Source of the DNA: an uncultured Lachnoanaerobaculum sp.
Lineage (GTDB): Bacteria > Bacillota > Clostridia > Lachnospirales > Lachnospiraceae
DNA length: 6,733 nt
Reading direction: 5' to 3'
NCBI GenBank assembly: GCA_938041725.1
Contig: CALISX010000072.1
Location: 1-6,733, forward strand
Made by a program: the position numbers and the translations under genes
Notes under the pieces: generated by a model
The model's input: the letters and a program-made list of their open reading frames with translations, nothing else
Told to the model about the DNA's origin: nothing
Database searches by the model: none
In this document: positions 1 to 5,012 of the stretch, piece by piece
How positions within the stretch are numbered: the stretch's first letter is position 1
How the letters are laid out: the number at the start of each line of letters is the position of its first letter

Positions 1-31
1 TGCAATCATGAAAGGAGGGAGGTGTTGCCCT

Positions 32-670
32 ATGGCATATAATGTGTTGATTGTGGAAGACCAGGATATGCCCCGGAAGCTTTTTGAAATCTATGTAAAT
101 TCCAGCCAACACTTTGTCCACCTTCTTTCTGTAGACAATGCCTCTGCCGCCATTTCCGTCTGCAGGAACCAGCCGGTGGATCTCATTTTGATGGATGTAA
201 TGACAAAGCTGGGACAAAGCGGACTGGATGCTGCAGAGGAGATTAAAAAGCACTTCCACAGCATTAAGATTATCATTGTTACCTCCATGCCGGAATACTC
301 CTGGCTGGAAAGAGCAAGAAGGATTGGAGTGGATTCCTTTTGGTATAAAGACGGCCACAAGGAGGACATCCTGAATGTTATGGAGAGGACCATGGCCGGG
401 GAGCATATCTACCCGGATGAGACCCCCTTGGTTCACATCGGCAATACCACAAATCATGAATTTACAGAACGGGAGCTGGATGTGCTGAAGGAATTGACCA
501 CCGGAGACAGCAATGCCGCCATTGCAAAACGGCTCCACATCTCAGTAGGAACCGTAAAAAGCCATATTCAGCATCTGCTGGACAAAACCGGCTTTAAAAC
601 CCGTACAGAGCTGGTATCTGATGCCCGGAGCCTGGGCATTGTTATTCGAAAACGGGATGACCCATCTTAG
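32..670 (+). CDS. NarL/FixJ-type response regulator (first of a tandem pair)
   Basis: Cytoplasmic two-component regulator of 212 residues: an N-terminal receiver domain phosphorylated by a histidine kinase and a C-terminal LuxR/GerE DNA-binding domain. Visible receiver residues are the acidic pair E9-D10, phosphoacceptor D55 (in LILMDV), T84 and K106. The helix-turn-helix domain runs from about 144 to 195 (FTERELDVL, then SVGTVKSHI as the recognition part). I chose the ATG at 32 because a strong AAAGGAGGGAGG site lies at 11-22; the upstream ATG at 8 would put that site inside the gene. A TGA at 9-11 could be the stop of a preceding gene, perhaps the kinase, but that gene is outside the window. 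A second regulator follows 19 bases later, so the two are probably cotranscribed. Family assignment is firm; the signal and target genes cannot be read from the sequence. Confidence 0.93.
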   Translation: MAYNVLIVEDQDMPRKLFEIYVNSSQHFVHLLSVDNASAAISVCRNQPVDLILMDVMTKLGQSGLDAAEEIKKHFHSIKIIIVTSMPEYSWLERARRIGVDSFWYKDGHKEDILNVMERTMAGEHIYPDETPLVHIGNTTNHEFTERELDVLKELTTGDSNAAIAKRLHISVGTVKSHIQHLLDKTGFKTRTELVSDARSLGIVIRKRDDPS

Positions 671-689
671 AAGAGACAGAGGTAGCATA

Positions 690-1367
690 ATGATATTACT
701 GTTGGATGACCACCCCCTGGCAAGACAGGGATTAGAGTCAATTATTAAACTTTACAAACCCGCAGAGGAGATCATACAGGTAGGCTGTATTAAAGAAGCC
801 TTGGAAATTTTATTAAGCCAAAACATCACCCTTGCCTTTGTGGATATTTATTTAAACCAGGAAAACGGACTGGATTTAGTGGAAATGGCCAGAAAGACAA
901 AACCAGACCTGAAATTCATTATCATCTCCTCCTCCTCCCGGCAAAGCGACTTTCTCCGTGCCAAAATGCTGGGGGTGAATGCTTTTATCCTAAAGGAGGC
1001 CTTCATTGATGAAATTGTATTCGGATTAAGTCGGGTGGATGAAAACCAAAAGTATTATTCCCCCGGGTTATTGGAATCCATAGGTTTGGACGGAGATGAA
1101 AAGCTGCTGGAAACCTTGACAGACAGGGAAATGCAAATCATGCTGTTTTTAAGTGATGGCCGTACCAATGGGGACATTTCAGATCAACTGATGATTTCCG
1201 AGGGAACTGTGAAAAAGCATGTAAGCAATATTATGGGAAAGCTGGACTGCCAAACCAGGGTAAATGCGGTGCTCTTTGCCAATCGGAACAAAGCAAAGAT
1301 CCATGCTAAGATGCATACTAAGATGCACAGGTCGGCAGCCTGGGCCAGGCAGGGACATCATGCTTGA
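690..1367 (+). CDS. NarL/FixJ-type response regulator (second of the pair)
   Basis: A second receiver plus LuxR/GerE DNA-binding regulator, 225 residues. Receiver landmarks are D6-D7, phosphoacceptor D52 (in LAFVDIYL), S80/S81 and K102. The helix-turn-helix domain covers about 143-195 (LTDREMQIM, EGTVKKHVSNIMGKL). The ATG at 690 is preceded by an AGAGGT site at about 679-684 and gives the receiver its usual N-terminus; an in-frame ATG at 621 lies inside the preceding gene and is unlikely. The two regulators are diverged in sequence, so this is not a recent duplication. The last 25 or so residues after the DNA-binding domain are unusual: they contain a His/Lys/Met repeat and end in QGHHA. The gene converges on the lipoprotein gene. 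Which kinase serves it, and whether the two regulators cross-talk, is unknown. Confidence 0.92.
   Translation: MILLLDDHPLARQGLESIIKLYKPAEEIIQVGCIKEALEILLSQNITLAFVDIYLNQENGLDLVEMARKTKPDLKFIIISSSSRQSDFLRAKMLGVNAFILKEAFIDEIVFGLSRVDENQKYYSPGLLESIGLDGDEKLLETLTDREMQIMLFLSDGRTNGDISDQLMISEGTVKKHVSNIMGKLDCQTRVNAVLFANRNKAKIHAKMHTKMHRSAAWARQGHHA
1305..1328 (+). repeat. Two tandem 12-bp units in the 3' end of the second regulator gene
   Basis: GCTAAGATGCAT is followed directly by ACTAAGATGCAC, differing at the first and last base. In frame they encode AKMH and TKMH, adding a His/Met-rich tail after the DNA-binding domain. It looks like a small slippage duplication in a part of the protein under weak constraint. 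Confidence 0.75.
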
Positions 1368-1412
1368 AAGCCCCTTCCAAGGTGTAAAATATGGGTGTGG
1401 TATCAAAATCAA

Positions 1413-1460
1413 AGAGGTCATAAACCGATACAGACAGATGTAAGGCGGTTTATGACCTTT
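1413..1460. terminator. Bidirectional hairpin between convergent genes
   Basis: A perfect 13-bp stem (AGGTCATAAACCG at 1415-1427 with CGGTTTATGACCT at 1446-1458) is extended by a G-U and an A-T pair and closes an 18-base loop. It sits between the 3' ends of the second regulator (+) and the lipoprotein gene (-). On the + strand only TTT follows; on the - strand CTCTTTGATTTT follows. The T-tracts are modest, so termination in both directions is inferred from position and stem strength. Confidence 0.65.
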
Positions 1461-1524
1461 AACAGCAGCCCCTTGATTCCCGTTTTGCTTAAACAAATTC
1501 CTATAACTTTTTGATTCCCTTTGG

Positions 1525-2208
1525 CTATTTCTCTGAACCGATTTTAAAATTCAAAACTATATTGAATTTTTCATCCAGCACATATACGGATGTATTTTTA
1601 ATATTTTCATAATCGGTTATCAAAGCCACAAAATGGTCCTTATATTGGACTGCTCTTCCGGTGTCACCGATGGCTTCCCATATTTTTTCACTGGCATCCA
1701 ATGTGAGTTCATCATATACGTTTTTATTTGGATATAATTTGTCAATATCATCAATTTTTGATAGCGCTTTTTCCTTAAAGGAATACATGTATCCCTGGTT
1801 CTCACCGGCTTTATATAATACAAGGCAATCGTTGTTTACATAGTCCAAAATAGCTTGATCTCCTTGGGTTTCCTCAAATCCCAATCCTTCTGTATCCAAT
1901 ACCGTGCTCAGCTCCCCGCTGCTGCTATTGAAAATCAAAATTCCCTTCAGACAAAGAACACCGATATACTTATCGTTTGCAAAGAGAAGCATCGGTGTAT
2001 CTGCCCCCGGCTCCGCTTCCAAAATTGTATCCTGGGGTATTTTGTCAATATACCTGTCAAGGGAAGGATCCGCCCTAAACAAATCGGTTCCCTCTTGTGT
2101 CTTCACCTCGGAAGCTTTGTGATTGCAGGCGGTCACAGCTGCAAGAGCCGCCAAACATAATACTAAGCTGCATAGAAAATTCTTTTTGTGATTTTTTAAT
2201 AGAGACAT
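1525..2208 (-). CDS. Predicted secreted lipoprotein of unknown function
   Basis: 227 residues. The N-terminus is a lipoprotein signal: basic residues (KNHKKN), a hydrophobic stretch at about 11-24 and a lipobox VTAC with C28 as the lipidated cysteine, so the mature protein should be anchored to the outer face of the membrane. The rest has beta-strand-like stretches such as YIGVLCLKGILIFN and YKDHFVALITDYEN, vaguely like beta-propeller blades, but the protein is too short for a full propeller and I do not recognise a family. The start is supported by GGAGGAG just upstream at about 2213-2219. The gene is convergent with the response regulators and divergent from the carbonic anhydrase gene, apparently as a single-gene unit. 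A role in sensing or sequestering something for the nearby two-component system is possible, but only its position suggests it. Confidence 0.82.
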   Translation of the reverse strand: MSLLKNHKKNFLCSLVLCLAALAAVTACNHKASEVKTQEGTDLFRADPSLDRYIDKIPQDTILEAEPGADTPMLLFANDKYIGVLCLKGILIFNSSSGELSTVLDTEGLGFEETQGDQAILDYVNNDCLVLYKAGENQGYMYSFKEKALSKIDDIDKLYPNKNVYDELTLDASEKIWEAIGDTGRAVQYKDHFVALITDYENIKNTSVYVLDEKFNIVLNFKIGSEK

Positions 2209-2298
2209 GATTTCTCCTCCCTTCCATAAAGGCTGCTGACAGATATTCGCTTGGGGTTGCTGCCTGCTCCAGCACTGAAAGCCCCAGTGAATGGCTCC

Positions 2299-2330
2299 AT
2301 TATACTATTTTTTGTCCCTGTTGGCATCAA
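2299..2330 (-). promoter_or_regulatory. Putative promoter of the lipoprotein gene
   Basis: Read leftward there is a perfect TATAAT at 2304-2299. The best -35 candidate is TTGATG at 2330-2325, but it is 20 bases away, longer than usual. The predicted start near 2292 would give a leader of about 84 bases. The -10 is convincing; the -35 is weak. Confidence 0.45.
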
Positions 2331-2361
2331 AAATCCCTCCATTTCCCATCCGCCAACAGGG
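2316..2361. promoter_or_regulatory. Putative operator: 10-bp inverted repeat between divergent promoters
   Basis: CCCTGTTGGC at 2316-2325 and GCCAACAGGG at 2352-2361 are perfect inverted copies separated by 26 bases, 36 bases centre to centre. One arm lies in the spacer of the leftward promoter and the other near the -35 position of the rightward promoter. Neither predicted transcript includes the repeat, which favours a DNA-binding site over an RNA hairpin. The binding protein is unknown. Confidence 0.5.
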
Positions 2362-2379
2362 GTTCTTCCCTTGCTTCCA

Positions 2380-2388
2380 TGGTATAAT
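2380..2388 (+). promoter_or_regulatory. Extended -10 promoter of the carbonic anhydrase gene
   Basis: TGGTATAAT is a consensus extended -10 element (TGn followed by TATAAT at 2383-2388). No good -35 box is seen 17 bases upstream, in keeping with an extended -10 promoter or with activation from the inverted repeat ending at 2361. Transcription would start near 2395, about 25 bases before the start codon. Confidence 0.6.
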
Positions 2389-2419
2389 AAAAGAAAATAC
2401 AAGAAGGGAGAATGCAGCT

Positions 2420-2992
2420 ATGCATACAGAGAAAAACAGGACTTCCAAGGAAGCCCTGGAGCTGTTAAAGGAGGGAAATAACAGATACTTGGAAAGCTGT
2501 CAAAACAAGGGGGACTTTGCAGCTGCCTTAAAGAAAGCGGTCCAAAACGGACAGTCTCCCTATGCGGTCATCGTCTCCTGTTCTGATTCCAGGGTGATTC
2601 CCGAGGCTATATTTGGCGCAGACATGGGAGAGCTTTTTGTAATCCGGGTAGCGGGGAATGTGATTGATGACCACCAGCTGGGCAGCATAGAATATGCGGC
2701 CCAGCACCTGGGCTGCAGTCTTGTGGTGGTGCTGGGACATACCCATTGCGGAGCGGTGCAGGCGGCGCTCCAGCCTGATGGGGACAGCCGCTTTATCCGC
2801 TTCATCATGGATGAAATCCATGAGGCCATTGGCCAGGAACGGGATCCGGACAAATGCTGTGAACGAAATGTGCGCCACAGCATCCAACGGATCGAAGAGA
2901 GCCTGGAAATCCAGGCAAAGGAAACATGCCATGAACTGGAAGTGACGGGGGCTGTTTATGATATGGAGACCGGAAGGGTTCGTTTTTTATAG
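2420..2992 (+). CDS. Beta-class carbonic anhydrase
   Basis: Zinc enzyme for reversible hydration of CO2 to bicarbonate, 190 residues, a usual length for the bacterial beta class. The zinc site is complete: C54 and D56 in CSDSR with partner R58, then H107 and C110 in GHTHCGA. The RVAGN segment at 76-80 is also typical. No signal peptide is visible, so it should be cytoplasmic, supplying bicarbonate for carboxylations or helping with CO2/pH balance. The ATG at 2420 has AGAAGGGAG at about 2402-2410 and an extended -10 promoter just upstream; in-frame codons back to 2291 would only add an unrelated leader that reads through the promoter. It appears to be a single-gene unit, divergent from the lipoprotein gene, with a shared inverted repeat that may regulate both. 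The family assignment is firm; the physiological role is inferred. Confidence 0.95.
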   Translation: MHTEKNRTSKEALELLKEGNNRYLESCQNKGDFAAALKKAVQNGQSPYAVIVSCSDSRVIPEAIFGADMGELFVIRVAGNVIDDHQLGSIEYAAQHLGCSLVVVLGHTHCGAVQAALQPDGDSRFIRFIMDEIHEAIGQERDPDKCCERNVRHSIQRIEESLEIQAKETCHELEVTGAVYDMETGRVRFL

Positions 2993-3028
2993 CCCTGGGG
3001 AACACAGCTTGCCAAACCTATTGGAAAC

Positions 3029-3075
3029 AAAAAAAGCAGAGGGAAGCATTTCTCCAAAGATATGCCTCCCTCTGC
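3029..3075 (-). terminator. Intrinsic terminator facing leftward, with no gene feeding it
   Basis: GCAGAGGGAAGCAT at 3036-3049 pairs with ATGCCTCCCTCTGC at 3062-3075 (14 positions, one mismatch, 12-base loop). Seven A residues at 3029-3035 adjoin the left arm, so a leftward transcript would have a strong GC stem followed directly by seven U. Read rightward there is no U-tract, so it is a poor terminator for the carbonic anhydrase gene although it lies just after it. Confidence 0.65.
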
Positions 3076-3205
3076 AGCCATCTTCTGCTGCAGGTATGTG
3101 GGTTCCAAAATTTAAAACCCTTTCATCAATACAGCCAACTATCCAAGAAAATCTATACCATTCAGCCAATATTTTCTGATATTTTCCCAAAATTTTAGAG
3201 AAGTC

Positions 3206-3234
3206 TTGATCTTGTATTAGGAATGCGTTAATAT
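3206..3234 (+). promoter_or_regulatory. Promoter of the TetR-family regulator gene
   Basis: TTGATC at 3206-3211, a 17-bp spacer and TAATAT at 3229-3234. The -10 box overlaps the left end of the palindrome at 3230-3261, so a repressor bound there would block polymerase. The predicted start, near 3241, lies inside the palindrome. Confidence 0.6.
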
Positions 3235-3261
3235 ACCAGTGGTATATACCACTGGTATATT
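3230..3261. promoter_or_regulatory. Perfect 32-bp palindromic operator, probably for TetR autorepression
   Basis: All 32 bases match their own reverse complement. Internally it holds two 13-bp elements, ATACCAGTGGTAT and ATACCACTGGTAT, each itself an inverted repeat around a central base, overlapping in the middle. This layout suits two TetR dimers bound side by side. It covers the end of the -10 box and the transcription start and ends 13 bases before the start codon. I saw no second copy in the window. Confidence 0.8.
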
Positions 3262-3274
3262 TAAAGGAGTATTA

Positions 3275-3889
3275 ATGGAAATATCACAAACACAGCAAAA
3301 AATATTGGAAGTAGGGAAAAAAGAGTTTTTAGAAAAGGGATTTAAGGATGCATCACTCAGAAAGATTGTGGGAGATGCGGGATTTACAAAGGGGGCTTTT
3401 TACGGCTATTATCCGGATAAGGCGGCATTATTTGAGGCACTTGTATGTGATGCGGCAAACGGTCTGACAGAGCAGTTTAAGGCTGCACAGGATGCACATT
3501 TTGACCTGATTCCTGAGGGAAAGACTGACAAAAGCAGGGAACTGTCCACAAAATATCTCTTAGACTTTGTAAATTATGTTTATGATCATTTTGATGAATT
3601 TAAGCTGATTATTTGCTGTTCTGAAGGCACGAAGTATGCAAATTATATTCACGAACTTGTTGAGCTGGATATAGTTCGTACGGAAAAGTACTATGCCATA
3701 ATAAAAGAAAGGGGGAGGATGACAGGCAGTGTAAGCAAGGAACTGCACCATATGATTACAAGTGCATATTTTACAGCTGTATTTGAAACGATAGTACATG
3801 ATATGAGCAGAGAACGGGCGATAGGATATGTTAAAGAACTGTCTGTCTTTTTTAATTCAGGATGGGACGGACTTTTAAGGCTTATATAA
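3275..3889 (+). CDS. TetR/AcrR-family transcriptional repressor
   Basis: 204 residues, typical for the family. The N-terminal helix-turn-helix domain spans about 6-53: QKILEVGKKEFLEKGF, then SLRKIVGDAGFTKGAFYGYYPDKAALF, which is the classic TetR signature. The C-terminal part is the all-helical ligand-binding and dimer domain; its ligand cannot be predicted. The ATG at 3275 has AAAGGAG at 3263-3269; an upstream in-frame ATG at 3239 lies inside the palindrome and is unlikely. The palindrome over its own promoter points to autorepression. The downstream ABC remnant and MATE gene suggest it controls drug or peptide efflux. Its codons are AT-rich, unlike the genes to the left, suggesting a different origin. 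The stop codon lies inside a palindromic hairpin that may end the transcript. Confidence 0.93.
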   Translation: MEISQTQQKILEVGKKEFLEKGFKDASLRKIVGDAGFTKGAFYGYYPDKAALFEALVCDAANGLTEQFKAAQDAHFDLIPEGKTDKSRELSTKYLLDFVNYVYDHFDEFKLIICCSEGTKYANYIHELVELDIVRTEKYYAIIKERGRMTGSVSKELHHMITSAYFTAVFETIVHDMSRERAIGYVKELSVFFNSGWDGLLRLI

Positions 3890-3948
3890 GCCTTGAAAGT
3901 TTTAAAAAGACTAACTGAATTTAGAGATATACGTTACCTTAAAAGTCC
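3869..3948. repeat. 12-bp inverted repeat flanking the tetR hairpin
   Basis: GGACTTTTAAGG at 3869-3880 and CCTTAAAAGTCC at 3937-3948 are exact inverted copies 56 bases apart. A third partial copy, GGACTTTTA, lies at 3989-3997 in direct orientation to the first. In RNA the arm at 3937-3948 could pair with either direct copy, and the first pairing would break the hairpin at 3871-3900. Confidence 0.6.
3871..3903 (+). terminator. Hairpin over the tetR stop codon, possible terminator
   Basis: The 30 bases at 3871-3900 are self-complementary apart from one T/G pair, a wobble in RNA. The inner AAGGCTTATATAAGCCTT is a perfect palindrome containing the TAA stop. TTTT follows at 3900-3903. It could end or attenuate the tetR transcript before the former exporter genes. 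The stem is AU-rich and the T-tract short, so efficiency is uncertain. Confidence 0.5.
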
Positions 3949-4031
3949 TCTGTCCAAGGTGTTAAGTTAGTGTATGCCGGATATGCCCGGACTTTTAGCA
4001 TCAGTACTGTGGGGAATATGCAGCTTGACTT

Positions 4032-4227
4032 GTAATGATTGCGGTAGGCATAGATTGCTCATCGCTTAAATACTGTAAAAGAAGCGGATCAGATCCTTGT
4101 TCTTGAAGACGGCCAGATAGTGCAAAGGGGAAAGCATCAGGAACTTATTAAACAGGCAGGACTGTATAGGCATTTTGTAAAAATTCGTGAGCAGGCAATA
4201 GGATGGAAGATAGGAGAGCGGGTATGA
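4032..4227 (+). pseudogene. C-terminal remnant of an ABC exporter (MsbA/MdlB type)
   Basis: From 4054 to the TGA at 4225-4227 an open frame of 57 codons reads as the end of an ABC exporter nucleotide-binding domain: IAHRLNTV (H-loop histidine) then [18 protein letters not shown] and [13 protein letters not shown], the standard tail after the H-loop. Walker A, signature, Walker B and all membrane segments are absent. An in-frame TAG at 4051-4053 closes the frame just upstream. If the 16 bases 4043-4058, bounded by ATTGC direct repeats, are removed, GTA ATG ATT GCT CAT CGC restores VMIAHR, so the H-loop region also looks frameshifted. The 3' end overlaps the next start codon as ATGA, showing a former operon with the hydrolase-like gene. 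The protein cannot work as a transporter. I saw nothing recognisable in 3904-4031. Confidence 0.85.
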
Positions 4228-4811
4228 AATATAAAAGATTTTATCAGGGAAAAGTTGATGAAAAAATATTGGAACTAATAGATGCGGAGTACAAAAACAA
4301 AATAGAAGCTATTATTGAAGAACTTAAACGTGGAGCTTGGAGTGATAAGCAAAGGAAAAGGCAGATAAGCAGCATTATACCTAATATAGCATTATATAAA
4401 AGCTTTATAGCTAAAGGAGTTTCAAAAGATGAGGCAAAAAAACTGGTAAAAGAGTATTCATTTTATAAAGCGAAAAGATTTCATAATATTTTAAAAACGC
4501 TGTTTTATATTCCGGGATTTTTTAGAATATTTCGTTTTTTTATGAAACAGGGAATGGCGGGAGATGAGATATGGGAAAGCAGAATATTATCAAATGATGT
4601 CAAGTGTTACCGTGTGGATGTGCTTAAATGCCTTTGGGCAAATACCTGTGAGTATTTTAAATGTCCGGAAATATGTGAGGTGTTTTGCTTATGTGATCAT
4701 ATTGTATTTGGAGATATAGACGGCTTTGTGTTTGAGAGAAGCCGGACACTGGGAATGAAAGGAGAAAAATGCGATTTTTGTTTTAAAAGCCGTTCTACAA
4801 AGGCAATTTAG
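4224..4811 (+). CDS. L-2-amino-thiazoline-4-carboxylic acid hydrolase-like protein
   Basis: 195 residues, soluble, with no signal peptide. The C-terminal half has the pattern I associate with the Pfam ATC_hydrolase family: a Trp then Cys region ([10 protein letters not shown]), [33 protein letters not shown]. Named members open the thiazoline ring of L-2-amino-thiazoline-4-carboxylate on the way to cysteine, but most relatives beside exporters in Clostridia are uncharacterised, so the substrate is not established. Nine cysteines (128, 136, 142, 147, 151, 155, 157, 183, 186) crowd the last third, suggesting metal binding or thiol chemistry. The N-terminal half is Lys-rich and helical, with a short hydrophobic patch at about 92-107. 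The ATG at 4224 is chosen for AGGAG at 4212-4216 and its ATGA overlap with the ABC remnant; an ATG at 4203 lacks a good site. The MATE gene follows after a 201-base gap. Confidence 0.8.
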   Translation: MKYKRFYQGKVDEKILELIDAEYKNKIEAIIEELKRGAWSDKQRKRQISSIIPNIALYKSFIAKGVSKDEAKKLVKEYSFYKAKRFHNILKTLFYIPGFFRIFRFFMKQGMAGDEIWESRILSNDVKCYRVDVLKCLWANTCEYFKCPEICEVFCLCDHIVFGDIDGFVFERSRTLGMKGEKCDFCFKSRSTKAI

Positions 4812-5012
4812 GTCCGGTGAAGTGCACTATGACTTTTATTGTTATTGATATGTCTAATACAGGCTTACTCTAAAATAAAGCGGTATAAGAATTACTATGA
4901 CGGTATATGCCATAGATGTGATATTAAGCCACCGGATGTAAAATTTATATCCTTAGTTTATAAAAATATTATAGAAAATATTGAAATAAAAGCAGTTCGG
5001 AGGATGAGTTTA

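Noticed and set aside
2291..2419. 43-codon N-terminal extension of the carbonic anhydrase frame
   Set aside because: It reads through the -10 box and the inverted repeat, has no ribosome site at its ATG, and resembles nothing in the family; the ATG at 2420 has a proper site.
2528..2932. Leftward 134-codon open frame inside the carbonic anhydrase gene
   Set aside because: Antisense shadow of a gene whose zinc ligands and start are all in place; GC-rich codons keep the opposite frame open.
3072..3093. Second hairpin from two CTGCAG sites after the orphan terminator
   Set aside because: Only six pairs, each arm is itself a palindrome, and no T-tract follows; too weak to call.
2987..3190. Leftward 67-codon open frame over the orphan terminator
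   Set aside because: It contains both arms of the terminator hairpin, has no visible ribosome site and no recognisable sequence; most likely chance.
3560..3799. Leftward 79-codon open frame inside tetR
   Set aside because: Complementary to a clear TetR gene in AT-rich sequence, with no protein-like features.
3974..4069. Short + frame starting MPDMPGLLASVLWGICS upstream of the ABC remnant
   Set aside because: 31 codons, no ribosome site, and it ends inside the ABC H-loop region in another frame; I could not link it to the exporter's membrane domain.
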